Of a stretch of 64,000 bases of DNA, positions 43,578 through 52,899 are shown piece by piece. The notes below the pieces were generated by a model that ran no database searches, was not told the origin of the DNA, and worked only from the letters and a program-made list of their open reading frames with translations. Where the stretch lies: assembly GCA_001803045.1 (NCBI GenBank), contig MHAR01000056.1, positions 1 to 64,000 on the forward strand, read 5' to 3'. How positions within the stretch are numbered: position 1 is the first letter of the stretch; each line of letters opens with the position of its first letter. The translations under genes were made by a program, and so were the position numbers. This DNA comes from Ignavibacteria bacterium RIFOXYB12_FULL_35_14. Lineage in GTDB: Bacteria; Bacteroidota; Ignavibacteria; Ignavibacteriales; Ignavibacteriaceae.

Positions 43578-43680
43578 CCTGCCAGCGTATAATTTGCATG
43601 GCGGGCAGGTTAGAGACTTTGTGGCTGATAAATTAAAAACAAAGAAAAAACTGCCACGAAGACACAAAGCCACAAAGAAC
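43578..43680. repeat. Intergenic inverted-repeat region upstream of uvrA
   Basis: CCTGCC (43578-43583) pairs with GGCAGG (43603-43608), sitting inside a larger repeat whose CTTTGTG-type left arm matches the GCCACGAAGACACAAAG and CCACAAAG right arm near 43650-43678. It is a second case of the CCTGCC palindrome lying within another repeat. No gene is seen between 43540 and 43744. Confidence 0.5.
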
Positions 43681-43744
43681 TTTTTAGAATGTTTACTTCA
43701 ATACGAACTTGTATTTAATGCGGGAGAGAAAATATTTGAAAAAT

Positions 43745-44788
43745 TTATTTATTTACAGAAGCTTTTTCTTCTAATCTCTTTAAAGTTTCAATTTTTTGAT
43801 CAATCATTTTTATTTTTTCATCTAATTCGCGCAGACTAGAATTTATTTGATCTTCATATTCAGCTTTATCCCAATACCCTCGCTCTTCAAAATAACTTTT
43901 GAAAAGCCAATTATGTTTCAGTGCTTCCATATTTTCCGATAGACGGGAAGCTGCAACACGTGCATCAACAGATGTTTTCTGAATTTCAGACATGGTAAAG
44001 GTGAACAGTGAATCATATTTACTTCCTTCTATCAACACCTGTCCCAACATTCCACGTCCTTTACTGACGTCATAAATAATTGTGTCGACTTCCGTTACAA
44101 CTCTATTAACGTTGGTTATAACTTCATGAACACCGCTGCCAAGATTTTTGAAAATGTCCGATACTTTTTCTAATTCTTTAATTACTGCGAAAAGACTTTG
44201 ATCAGCTCTTTTAGTTAACTCGGTTGCCTGATTATAAAGTTTTTCATCAGTTAAAATTTTTCCGATTGTTCCTTCTCCTCTATTAATCTTCTCAACTATA
44301 TCTGCCATATTTTTTGTCATCTCTTTAGTGTAACCCATAATTCCCTGGGTTTCTTGAATAACAGCAGCAAAACCGACCGGATCTTTTGACTGAATTGTTC
44401 CACCATCTTCAATAAGATCGGCTGTTGAACTGCCAATCGCAAGAATTACAACTTTGTTTCCTACCAAACCTTCTGTTTCAATTGAAGCTCTTGTATCCTT
44501 TCTAATGAACCGTTGAATTTCATTCAGCAATCTCATTGAAACTTCTACCTTCCCTGTTGTATCCTTAACAATTTCTATATCCTTCACGCTGCCAACATCA
44601 ATTCCGCCAAGTCTTACCGGCGCTCCATTTCTCAATCCCTCAATATTGCTGAAGTAAGCTTTAACAGTAAAGGTCGGACGAAACAGAGCTTCTTTATTTC
44701 CTAAAAGAAAAATTCCGATGACAAGCAATGTGCTTCCAATAAAAATAAATATTCCAAGTTTTGCACCTGATAAATCTTTTATCATCAT
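43745..44788 (-). CDS. mlaD: MlaD/MCE-family lipid-binding protein
   Basis: A 347-residue MCE protein anchored by an N-terminal helix (about 10-26). The MCE domain (about 35-125) has the core GLRNGAPVRLGGIDVGSVKDI; a long helical C-terminal part (about 130-345) follows, larger than that of E. coli MlaD. MCE proteins form periplasmic hexamers that carry lipids between membranes. The gene overlaps the ATPase gene by 4 bases and completes an MlaEFD operon. MlaB and MlaC equivalents are not adjacent. Confidence 0.92.
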   Translation of the reverse strand: MMIKDLSGAKLGIFIFIGSTLLVIGIFLLGNKEALFRPTFTVKAYFSNIEGLRNGAPVRLGGIDVGSVKDIEIVKDTTGKVEVSMRLLNEIQRFIRKDTRASIETEGLVGNKVVILAIGSSTADLIEDGGTIQSKDPVGFAAVIQETQGIMGYTKEMTKNMADIVEKINRGEGTIGKILTDEKLYNQATELTKRADQSLFAVIKELEKVSDIFKNLGSGVHEVITNVNRVVTEVDTIIYDVSKGRGMLGQVLIEGSKYDSLFTFTMSEIQKTSVDARVAASRLSENMEALKHNWLFKSYFEERGYWDKAEYEDQINSSLRELDEKIKMIDQKIETLKRLEEKASVNK

Positions 44789-45531
44789 TTCCTCCCGATT
44801 TCTTCGATCAGTTCATCACTAAAGAAATTTTTTAAGAATGGATCTTTTGAAGTTGTTAGTTCTGTAATATCACCTGTGTATTGAATTTTGCCGTCTTCCA
44901 GCATAACAGCTCGATCCGCAATAATTTTTGCACATAAAATATCATGCGTAACAATAACCGATGTCATTTTTAATTCTTTTTGAAGATCAAGTATCAGCTT
45001 ACTGATTTCTTTTGCAGTAATCGGATCAAGTCCTGTTGTAGGTTCATCATAAAGCATTAGCTTTGGTTCAGTAATGATAGCACGGGCTAAGCCGATTCTC
45101 TTCTTCATACCGCCGGATAGATCAGCCGGCATTTTGTCAATTGCTTCTTCTAATGAAACTTTTTCCAGCACATCTTTTATTCTCATCTCTCTCTCTTTGG
45201 GGGTAAGATGTGAATTTCTTATGAGCGGGAAATCGAGATTACCTCTAACGCTCATAGAATCATACAAAGCTGCACCTTGAAAGAGAAAACCCATCTGTTG
45301 TCTCAATTCATTCAGCTCATCGATACCGAGGCCCATTACATCTTTACCAAAAATAGAAACATTACCACCATCAGGCTCCATCAACCTTACTATACATTTA
45401 AGTAAAACACTTTTTCCTGTTCCGCTTCTGCCAAATACAACAAGGTTTTCAGCTTCTTCAACTTTTAATGAAACTTCATCAAGAACAAGATGACTGCCAA
45501 ACGACTTGGATAGCTTTTCAATAATTACCAT
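44785..45531 (-). CDS. mlaF: MlaF-type ABC transporter ATPase
   Basis: A 248-residue ABC ATPase that powers MCE-type lipid transport. Walker A is FGRSGTGKSVLLKCI, the signature is LSGGMKKRIGLARA, and Walker B is LMLYDEPTTGLDP. The MKKR pattern after the signature is typical of MlaF. It lies between mlaE (1-base gap) and mlaD (4-base overlap), confirming the assignment. Confidence 0.95.
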   Translation of the reverse strand: MVIIEKLSKSFGSHLVLDEVSLKVEEAENLVVFGRSGTGKSVLLKCIVRLMEPDGGNVSIFGKDVMGLGIDELNELRQQMGFLFQGAALYDSMSVRGNLDFPLIRNSHLTPKEREMRIKDVLEKVSLEEAIDKMPADLSGGMKKRIGLARAIITEPKLMLYDEPTTGLDPITAKEISKLILDLQKELKMTSVIVTHDILCAKIIADRAVMLEDGKIQYTGDITELTTSKDPFLKNFFSDELIEEIGRK

Positions 45532-45532
45532 A

Positions 45533-46339
45533 CTAAATCGTCGGCCATAGCCATAAAGTTATTTTAACAAGTATCATATCAAAAATTAAAATTAATATTG
45601 AGGATACCACCACCGAAGTTGTAGATGCCCTGCCAACGCCTTCAGTTCCGTTTGTGGCAGTGTAACCTTTATAAGTTCCTACAACTCCAACGATGAATCC
45701 AAACACAAAAGTTTTTGCAATTCCCGGGATTGCATCACCAAATTCTACCGATTTAATTACCGCACCTGTAAAGTAGTCGAAGCTCATATTCTGAACAAGA
45801 AGCACTGCAACATATGCTCCAAACAATGCGATAAAAATTACATACACAGTCAAGATCGGGAGAATGAAAGTGCAGGCAAAAATTCTGGTAACAACTAAAT
45901 ATTTAAATGGATTAACAGCGCCAACTTCCATTGCATCGATTTGTTCCGTCACGCGCATTGAACCTAACTCAGCTCCAATTCCAGAACTGACTCTTCCGGC
46001 AAATATTAGAGCGGTGATAACGGGTCCAAGTTCTCTCACAATTGAAATCCCGACTGAACCGGGAAGAAAAGCTTCTGCTCCGAACCTCACTAAAACCGGC
46101 TGCGTCTGCATCGTAATTACCAAACCAATAATAAAACCTGTTAAGCTGACAATAGGGAACGTCTGAATACCTAAAATATCCATATGCTTTCTGATTTGGT
46201 CTACTTCATATGGTGGTTTGAAAACATTTTTGAAAAATAAAATTGTGAATTCAGTTAAGCCGCCAATTGTTTCAAAAAAATTGTTGGATTTCTTTTCAAA
46301 GCTTCTATAAATTTTTTCTTGTAAGGATTGTGATTTCAC
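45533..46339 (-). CDS. mlaE: MlaE-type permease
   Basis: A 268-residue integral membrane protein of the MlaE/DUF140 family, with about five hydrophobic segments. GAELGSMRVTEQIDAMEVGAVNP and RELGPVITALIFAGRVSSGIGAELG are typical of the family. It is the first gene of an EFD operon and would form the permease of the phospholipid transporter in the inner membrane. Confidence 0.95.
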   Translation of the reverse strand: MKSQSLQEKIYRSFEKKSNNFFETIGGLTEFTILFFKNVFKPPYEVDQIRKHMDILGIQTFPIVSLTGFIIGLVITMQTQPVLVRFGAEAFLPGSVGISIVRELGPVITALIFAGRVSSGIGAELGSMRVTEQIDAMEVGAVNPFKYLVVTRIFACTFILPILTVYVIFIALFGAYVAVLLVQNMSFDYFTGAVIKSVEFGDAIPGIAKTFVFGFIVGVVGTYKGYTATNGTEGVGRASTTSVVVSSILILIFDMILVKITLWLWPTI

Positions 46340-46440
46340 TAGAGTTGTATTATAAGTGGTTATTATTCATAGTCTTATTTGAATCAAAATTAGCGAAAAA
46401 TAGAAATGAAAAAAAGTTATTGATGTGTCTTACTTTTATG

Positions 46441-46809
46441 CTAATCGAATGCGTTAACATAGTGCTCTATTTGCGGCTTTTCACCTGGCAGCATTAAGAT
46501 TGCAATAACATCGAAGCGGCATAATATTTCTTTTATCTCATTTTCGTAAAGATAAAGTTCCGCAATTCTTTTTAGCTGTTTGATTTTATTTTTAGTGATT
46601 GCTTCTTCGGGAGAACCGTATTCGAGACTTTTTCTCGACTTAACCTCAATGAAAACTAATCCCTCTTCCTGCGGATCCTTTGCGATGATATCAATTTCAC
46701 CTTTGCCGTAGCGATAATTCCTTTTAATTATTGTGTAGCTCTTCGATTCCAGTAATTCAACAGCTAATTCTTCACCTTTGTCACCGGTTTTTTTAGTTGA
46801 GAATGTCAT
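46441..46809 (-). CDS. yraN: YraN/UPF0102-family nuclease-fold protein
   Basis: A 122-residue UPF0102 protein. The PD-(D/E)xK-like residues are visible: GEIDIIAKDPQEEGLVFIEVK, with Asp near 41 and the FIEVKSRKS Glu/Lys pair. The start MTFSTKKTGDKGEELAVELL is characteristic. The gene overlaps rnhB by 4 bases, an association found in many bacteria. A role in DNA metabolism is presumed but not established. Confidence 0.9.
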   Translation of the reverse strand: MTFSTKKTGDKGEELAVELLESKSYTIIKRNYRYGKGEIDIIAKDPQEEGLVFIEVKSRKSLEYGSPEEAITKNKIKQLKRIAELYLYENEIKEILCRFDVIAILMLPGEKPQIEHYVNAFD

Positions 46810-47441
46810 ACGACTTCTTTTTCATGTATGAACTCAATTTCAAAATTCTCGGTTAGAATATTGTGCAAAAAAGTTTTTCTGTGAAGAGGCGTTGCTCCAA
46901 ATATTTTTAGCGCATTTATATGTTCTTGAGTCGGATATCCTTTATTTTTTGCCCAGAGATATCGTGGGTGTTTACGGTTTAATCTTTTCATAATTTTATC
47001 GCGTGTAACTTTAGCAATGATAGATGCTGCAGCAATAGCAAATGATTTTGAATCGCCTTTTACAACTGCTATTGTGTGAATTTTATGAGCGAATGTTTTA
47101 TTCCCATCAACCAAAATAAGATCAGGTTTAACTTGAAGCTTATTCACCGAATTCTTCATAGCTAAAAGCGACGCTTGAAGAATATTAATTTTGTCAATCT
47201 TTACATTTGAGATGATGGAAACAGCATATGATAAAGATTTTTCAATGATAATTGGAAAAAGTTTTTCGCGCTCTTTCTCGCTTAATTTTTTAGAGTCATT
47301 TACGTTCTCAATAAAGGTGTCGGGAGAAAAAATGACCGCTGCGGCAACTACAGGCCCCGCAAGAGGACCTCTTCCTGCTTCATCTGTACCGGCAATTAGA
47401 TTTATTTCATCGTTTAGAAATGAATTGTCAAAATTTTTCAT
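46806..47441 (-). CDS. rnhB: Ribonuclease HII
   Basis: A 211-residue RNase HII, which removes ribonucleotides from DNA-RNA hybrids. The active-site blocks GTDEAGRGPLAGPVVAA (Asp, Glu), ILVDGNK (Asp) and FAIAAASIIAKVTRD are present. It overlaps yraN downstream and the prenyltransferase gene upstream, each by 4 bases, in one operon. Confidence 0.97.
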   Translation of the reverse strand: MKNFDNSFLNDEINLIAGTDEAGRGPLAGPVVAAAVIFSPDTFIENVNDSKKLSEKEREKLFPIIIEKSLSYAVSIISNVKIDKINILQASLLAMKNSVNKLQVKPDLILVDGNKTFAHKIHTIAVVKGDSKSFAIAAASIIAKVTRDKIMKRLNRKHPRYLWAKNKGYPTQEHINALKIFGATPLHRKTFLHNILTENFEIEFIHEKEVV

Positions 47442-48274
47442 TTACCAATATAGATTGCTATTAATCCGAATATCATATTTAATTTGAGTAAAGCGCTTAC
47501 TTTTCCAAGATTCTGTTTTGATACATCCTCGAACAACAATTTTACAACATAAACCAATAACGGATTTACAATTATCATTATAATTAGAAAAAATTCAATT
47601 TCATAAATATGAAATAAAAACGGAACAAAGCTGAACAAAAACAATATTGACGAGACTACCAAAACGAAATATTTTGAAGCGTTAATCCCATATTTAATTG
47701 GTAATGTATTTACACCGGCAAGTTTATCTCCCTTTGTGTCTTCCATATCTTTTATCACTTCTCTAATCAAATTAATTAAGAATGCAAAGACAGCAGGAAT
47801 AAAAGCACCGTTCACATTTTCGACTACCATTCCTCCAAAAATAAACGCATAAGCTGTAAGAAATGATATTACAATATTTCCGAATACCGGCACTCTTTTG
47901 ATGGATAATGAATATAAAATTAAAAGTGCATTCGATAGTAGAACAATTAAAAATGCAAAAAGATTTATAAACAAACTTAGAACCAAAGAAGTTGTTACCA
48001 GCAACAAAAATAAAACCCAAGCTTGCTTTAATGTAAGTCTTAAACTTGGGAGCGGCCGATGCGGACGGTTGATTCTATCAATATCAACATCTATTATATC
48101 ATTTATCGAATTGCCCGCGGCTGTAATTATGAAACCAACCAATCCCGCCAGCAATAATTTAATTGAGATGTGATTATCATTCGTACAGATTAACCCGCTG
48201 ACAATAATTACAATAAAAGTTATTAAACAATTTAGCGGCCGAATAATTATAAAAAATCCTGTTATCATTCTCAT
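47438..48274 (-). CDS. UbiA-family prenyltransferase
   Basis: A 278-residue polytopic membrane enzyme with about eight helices. The prenyl-diphosphate Asp motifs are NDIIDVDID near residue 61-69 and DMEDTKGDKLAG near 175-185. The family includes UbiA, MenA and geranylgeranylglyceryl phosphate synthase partner enzymes; this sequence (NRPHRPLPS and INLIREVIKDMEDTKGD) resembles the geranylgeranylglycerol-phosphate geranylgeranyltransferase-like bacterial group. The substrate is not decided by sequence. Confidence 0.85.
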   Translation of the reverse strand: MRMITGFFIIIRPLNCLITFIVIIVSGLICTNDNHISIKLLLAGLVGFIITAAGNSINDIIDVDIDRINRPHRPLPSLRLTLKQAWVLFLLLVTTSLVLSLFINLFAFLIVLLSNALLILYSLSIKRVPVFGNIVISFLTAYAFIFGGMVVENVNGAFIPAVFAFLINLIREVIKDMEDTKGDKLAGVNTLPIKYGINASKYFVLVVSSILFLFSFVPFLFHIYEIEFFLIIMIIVNPLLVYVVKLLFEDVSKQNLGKVSALLKLNMIFGLIAIYIGK

Positions 48275-48308
48275 GAAACTTGATAATGATTATGCAGTGC
48301 AAAAATAA

Positions 48309-50078
48309 TCAAAACTCACTAACCAATCCGAAATGAATTTTTCCATCAGTGAAAGAATCTCCCTTTGCCAATGCAAAACTAACACCGATGACTCCTAATG
48401 AGGTTTCAATATTTAGCCCTAATCCATAACCGATGTTGAATGCTTCCTGTTTGCTTACTTTTCTCGCGGCATCTTCTTTAACAAGATAATATCCGGTATC
48501 AAAAAATAAATACGTGTAAGTGCGGCGTGCTAGTAGCAATCTATACTCAAGATTTGACCAAAATACCCGCGATCCTAAAAACTGATCTTCACGGTAACCG
48601 CGCAAGCTGTTTGTTCCTCCGAGTTTGAATAAATCGCTGATTTCAAAAAACGAACCCTGCAATTCACGTCCGTTTAATTTTAAAGCCACAACTTGCCTGC
48701 TGAAGATTGAATAGAAAAAATCAAGACCGATTAATATTCTCTGCAAATTAATATTCGTTTTTAGATCGGATGAAATAAACTGAGATGGACCATTTATTAT
48801 TTTTCTGCTGAATGAATATGTATTGCTGAATAAAATTCCTTCCGTTGGAGCATAAGGATCATCACGCGTATCGATTTTAAGACTCAACCCCGTGAGAAGT
48901 GAACTAGAATTATAAACCGTAAAAACATTAGCTGAATTTTCTGATGGTATAATTGATTCAGTTGCCAATTGCACGGATGCGGTTATTGTTTCGGTTGCGA
49001 GAAACTCAATTGCTCCTTCAAATTTTCTTTGAACATAAATAGTATCTTGCTTTCTCTGATTGAATCCCACACCAATGTTAAAAGGGTAACCTAAAAACCA
49101 TGGTTCGAGATATTTTAATTCAAGCTCCTGAGAATTACGATCAAGTTTTTGCCAGCGAATAGCTGCTGATCTACCGCTGCCAAAGATGTTCCTTAAGCTA
49201 ACGTTAACTAACCCCGTAACGAATCCCTTTTCATCCGGCTTGTTTGAGGGAATGTACCCGATGATCCCGTCAAAGTTATTCGTTTGCTTTTCTTTTATTT
49301 CAATTAATAAAGTTCCTTTATTATCCGAGCTAAAATAAAATTGCGGTGAATTGACAGGTTCAAAAAAACGTAAGCGGTTTAATTTCTTAGGAAGCTCGTC
49401 AATTTCTTTTTGTGAATAAAGCTCACCCGGCTTAATTCGAAGCTCCCGAATAATTACATTATCATTCGTTTTATCGTTACCTTTAATTTCAAATCTATCA
49501 ATTGTTCCTTTCACGTCCTTAGTAATATTTACAAATACATCCGCATAATATTCTTCTTCCACAGTATCTTTTATAAAATTTACAGAACTAATTTTTAGAT
49601 TGGCAAATGGATAGCCATTGTTTTCAAAATATTGTAAAAGATTTGCGACAACTTCTTCGAATTCCGATTTATCAAAAAATCGTCCTTCCAGGTAATTAAA
49701 CGATTCTACTATTTCAGCCTTGTCAGATGAATCAGGATAGTTAATATTTATTTTTCTGAAATAAGTTGCAGGACCTTCATCAATAAATAAATTAACAACG
49801 GCATAAGAGGAATCAGAATTGTAGTTGATATTGCTTCCAGTAAAATCTGCATTAAAATATCCACGCGAAGTGAGATTCGAAGCAATTCTAAGCAGAGTCG
49901 AATCGAGATACTCCGGTTTTACTTTAGCAGAAACGGCTAAGCCGCTCCACGTCAAATATTCTTTCTCGCTGAAAATTTTATTTCCGGAAATATTTATCGA
50001 TTGAATATTCTGGGATTGTAGGGAAGAATAAATTAGCGATAGAATAATGAAAATTAATTTATACCGGCTTAACATCAA
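48309..50078 (-). CDS. Omp85-superfamily outer membrane protein (POTRA plus barrel)
   Basis: A 589-residue outer-membrane protein with a signal peptide (MMLSRYKLIFIILSLIYSSLQS), about three POTRA domains (roughly 25-270), and a C-terminal barrel of the Bac_surface_Ag type (about 300-589, ending GLVSEF). It is shorter than BamA, so a TamA-like or other translocation/assembly role is possible. The start overlaps the PfkB gene by 20 bases. It is followed by the prenyltransferase gene after 34 bases. Confidence 0.9.
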   Translation of the reverse strand: MMLSRYKLIFIILSLIYSSLQSQNIQSINISGNKIFSEKEYLTWSGLAVSAKVKPEYLDSTLLRIASNLTSRGYFNADFTGSNINYNSDSSYAVVNLFIDEGPATYFRKININYPDSSDKAEIVESFNYLEGRFFDKSEFEEVVANLLQYFENNGYPFANLKISSVNFIKDTVEEEYYADVFVNITKDVKGTIDRFEIKGNDKTNDNVIIRELRIKPGELYSQKEIDELPKKLNRLRFFEPVNSPQFYFSSDNKGTLLIEIKEKQTNNFDGIIGYIPSNKPDEKGFVTGLVNVSLRNIFGSGRSAAIRWQKLDRNSQELELKYLEPWFLGYPFNIGVGFNQRKQDTIYVQRKFEGAIEFLATETITASVQLATESIIPSENSANVFTVYNSSSLLTGLSLKIDTRDDPYAPTEGILFSNTYSFSRKIINGPSQFISSDLKTNINLQRILIGLDFFYSIFSRQVVALKLNGRELQGSFFEISDLFKLGGTNSLRGYREDQFLGSRVFWSNLEYRLLLARRTYTYLFFDTGYYLVKEDAARKVSKQEAFNIGYGLGLNIETSLGVIGVSFALAKGDSFTDGKIHFGLVSEF

Positions 50079-51030
50079 TCAATCTCATCTTTTTACCAAG
50101 CGGAATAACTTCAATTTTATCTTTGATGGCATTAACTTCTTCAAGAGTTACATTACATACTTCATACTTTGCGGAATTAGCTGCACCTAGCGAAGAAGCA
50201 ATAATTAATGATTCTTCAAAAGGCAGGTTTTTATGCCATCCATAAACAATTCCCGCGACAAAGCTGTCTCCGCTTCCGGTGGAATCTATTGTTTCTACTT
50301 TTGGATTCGTAGCCTTGAATTTAAAATCAAAGTTAGCTGCATAGGTTGGATTTGCACCATCGGTGATGTAAGCTTGCTTAATATTTTTACTGTTGAGGAA
50401 TTTTATATGATCAATTATTTGATTTTCTGATCGAAGTGAAACCTTTAATGATTTTTCAACTTCATCAATATTATTATGGAGAATTGTTGGTGATGCGTCT
50501 ATGCAATCTTTAAGATGAGTGCCATAAGTATCGCATATTGAAATCTTATCGTGTTTATTTGCAGCCTGAATACCGAAAGGAAAAATGGAGTTCGTCACTT
50601 CGCATGGAGAACTCCCGGAAAAAACCACCATTTCACAATTCTGAATCATTTTATCCAGCTTGAATTTAAATTCTTCAGCTTCAGTTAAAGATATTTGCGG
50701 ATCATTACCGAAATATGATGTGATGGATTTATTTGATTCATCTAAAATTATTGCTGAGGAGCGCGTTTCAGAATGAGTTGAGATGAATGTGAAATTTATT
50801 TTCTCCTCGCCAAGAAGTTTTTTTAAGATTTTACCGTTACTTCCACCAAGAAATGTGAATGCTAAATTATCAACCGAAAGAACATTTAATTGGCGGCTGA
50901 CATTTATTCCTTTTCCACCGGCTTTATAATTTTCTACCGCCGAACGATTTTCTTTACCAATGTGCAGAACTTTGTAGGCAAGTCTGTGTTCAAGCAGCGG
51001 ATTGAGCGTAACGGTTAAAATCATTTTCAA
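50059..51030 (-). CDS. PfkB-family sugar kinase, probably 1-phosphofructokinase
   Basis: A 323-residue PfkB kinase. The N-terminal TVTLNPLLEHR and GGKGINVSRQL blocks and the C-terminal anion hole TIDSTGSGDSFVAGIVYG (catalytic Asp) are clear. The TLNPxxD-like start and GGKGINVSR match the 1-phosphofructokinase/tagatose-6-phosphate kinase subgroup. No fructose PTS gene is nearby, so the substrate is unsure. It is the first gene of a minus-strand transcript through the Omp85 gene. Confidence 0.85.
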   Translation of the reverse strand: MKMILTVTLNPLLEHRLAYKVLHIGKENRSAVENYKAGGKGINVSRQLNVLSVDNLAFTFLGGSNGKILKKLLGEEKINFTFISTHSETRSSAIILDESNKSITSYFGNDPQISLTEAEEFKFKLDKMIQNCEMVVFSGSSPCEVTNSIFPFGIQAANKHDKISICDTYGTHLKDCIDASPTILHNNIDEVEKSLKVSLRSENQIIDHIKFLNSKNIKQAYITDGANPTYAANFDFKFKATNPKVETIDSTGSGDSFVAGIVYGWHKNLPFEESLIIASSLGAANSAKYEVCNVTLEEVNAIKDKIEVIPLGKKMRLIDVKPV

Positions 51031-51200
51031 ACCGGGTAATAATTAGAATACATCAAATAGTGCGGAACTAGTACTTAGTCACTCATCAAAATTCAAATGT
51101 GGCTATCCGCAGGTTTCCTTTTGAAACACTAGAAAGTTCTTGATCATATTAATCCCGCTCTTAAGGTTTTGTTGTATAACCATGATTTAAATAATATGTT

Positions 51201-51322
51201 GAGGGTGACCAAAAAGTAATTATTCAAATAAAAAATCTACGAAAATCATTTAAAATCAGCGTCATCAGTGCCTGCCACCATGTGGTTCTATTTGCTGATA
51301 AATTTTACTTTTTGATCACCCT
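51201..51322. mobile_element. MITE-like element, copy 2 (122 bp)
   Basis: The left end reads GAGGGTGACCAAAAAGTAAT; the right end is its inverted match with a few changes (TTACTTTTTGATCACCCT). The interior is nearly the same as copy 1 at 23022-23144. It lies in the 574-base gap upstream of the PfkB gene. No target duplication was clear. Confidence 0.75.
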
Positions 51323-51360
51323 AGGCAGACCGGCTGGTTCTTAGTTTCTATAATTATTAA

Positions 51361-51473
51361 ATCCCTACGGGATTTTCAAAATCAGACCTTGTAGAGGTCA
51401 AATTATTGCCTGCCTGACGGTAGGCAGGTAGAAAGAACAGATCAATCTAATACAAAATCCTCGTAGAGGATTT
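51361..51473. repeat. Cluster of four variable-stem palindromes
   Basis: ATCCCTACGGGAT (51361-51373), GACCTTGTAGAGGTC (51385-51399), CCTGCCTGACGGTAGGCAGG (51409-51428) and AAATCCTCGTAGAGGATTT (51455-51473) lie in series. The third is of the CCTGCC/GGCAGG type. No gene is seen in the whole 51031-51604 gap. Confidence 0.7.
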
Positions 51474-51604
51474 ATAAAATTTAATTTGTTGAATTGTGCA
51501 ACAACTCTTAAGCCCGGGGTGGATGAAACCCTAGACGCTGAGTACATTAGTCCAAAATATTCTGACACTGAAAATCTACAAGAAATGTAAATCGTCGATT
51601 CATT

Positions 51605-52885
51605 TCAGTTCCGATATCTAAAAAAGTCTCCGTACAACGGCGTTATCAAACGATAATCGCCAAAACCTGTTTCATCAAGAAAAACAAAGCTCTTATTCAA
51701 TTCGTAATATTCCCAAACCTCATAAGGTTTTGAATCATATTCAAAAGGATGACGGTCAATATTATTTGGAGCACCGAGAATAATAAAAACCATTCCACGG
51801 TCTGTCCTCCAGCCTTCGATGTAGTGTGAGAAATTTTCGTTTGCAAAAACAACTCTTCGATAGTATTCGTCAAAAACAGGGTTATCTTCCGATTGGGGAT
51901 CGGGATCTTTCTTCTTCCAATAAGCAAGATATTTTTGGATTTTTTCTTCTTTCGATTTCGAATCATTTATTTCATCAAGCTCACTGCTTGTTGCAATATA
52001 AACCATTTGGGCGATTGCTTTATCTAAATCTCTTATTGATGTCGGAACGCCCATCCATCTTGAAACAAAATTTTTAATGGTTGAAATAGCCAAATCATTT
52101 TTATCGTCCTTAACGTCCGCCGCCAATATGTAATTACCTAAACCTAAATCAACGTCTTTTATATTATGGAATATTTGAGTCCTGCCGGAATCGATTTGCC
52201 TGGCAACTTCTTCTTTGTAAACTTTATCCTTACCATTATCTAACACGGAATATTCAATTTTAACTTCTCTAGGCATGCTGGAATAAACTTCGAAGAAAAA
52301 TGGTATGCCATCCTTTTTTGCCGCAACATTTCTTGAAACATTCGGTATGATTTTGCTGCTGCCTTCAATAACGGTCTGCTTCGAAATTAACATTATATCG
52401 CTCATCGCAAATTCTTGCTCCAACTTACGAACATTTATAACATTTTCTGCAGCATATTCCTTTCTAGAATCTACATCCTCAAATGCGGTTCGCATCAAAT
52501 ATTTTCCCGGTTCTAGGTTGAATGATCTTAAGCTTAAGTTATAATTATATTTAGAAATGGTTTGATCAAATTCCTTTACAGTTATTTTTTCACTCCACGA
52601 TTTTTCGACTAAAAGATTATCCTTGTCTTCATCAAAAACCGAGACAGTAAGATTGTATTTCGATTCAAAACCAGCTGAAGCTTTTACAAATTGTATTTCG
52701 GAATATGGTACTTGAACAAAAACATCTAAACGTGTTTTACCAGATTCGATTGAAGCAAAGTTTAGATAGTCTTCGAAAAATTTTGCTTTTGGATTAAACT
52801 TAATTTCTTTATCCTGCTTTCCCGGCTGTGCAAAAACTGCGGTAACTAGAAGAAAGCAGCAAATTATTTTGAATAAGCTTTTCAT
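51605..52885 (-). CDS. GWxTD-domain protein, exported
   Basis: A 426-residue protein with a signal peptide (MKSLFKIICCFLLVTAVFAQ). The N-terminal two thirds (about 20-270) are beta-rich, and the C-terminus carries the GWxTD domain: EGWRTDRGMVFIILGAPNN, then YEVWEYY and FGDYRLITP. The family is found in Bacteroidota and Acidobacteria relatives and its function is unknown. The ATG at 52885 is chosen because GGAGG lies about seven bases upstream. It follows rimO closely. Confidence 0.88.
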   Translation of the reverse strand: MKSLFKIICCFLLVTAVFAQPGKQDKEIKFNPKAKFFEDYLNFASIESGKTRLDVFVQVPYSEIQFVKASAGFESKYNLTVSVFDEDKDNLLVEKSWSEKITVKEFDQTISKYNYNLSLRSFNLEPGKYLMRTAFEDVDSRKEYAAENVINVRKLEQEFAMSDIMLISKQTVIEGSSKIIPNVSRNVAAKKDGIPFFFEVYSSMPREVKIEYSVLDNGKDKVYKEEVARQIDSGRTQIFHNIKDVDLGLGNYILAADVKDDKNDLAISTIKNFVSRWMGVPTSIRDLDKAIAQMVYIATSSELDEINDSKSKEEKIQKYLAYWKKKDPDPQSEDNPVFDEYYRRVVFANENFSHYIEGWRTDRGMVFIILGAPNNIDRHPFEYDSKPYEVWEYYELNKSFVFLDETGFGDYRLITPLYGDFFRYRN

Positions 52886-52899
52886 AACAAAATCCTCCA

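Noticed and set aside
43540-43599. 20-residue extension of UvrA
   Set aside because: It runs into repeat DNA; the family N-terminus fits the ATG at 43539.
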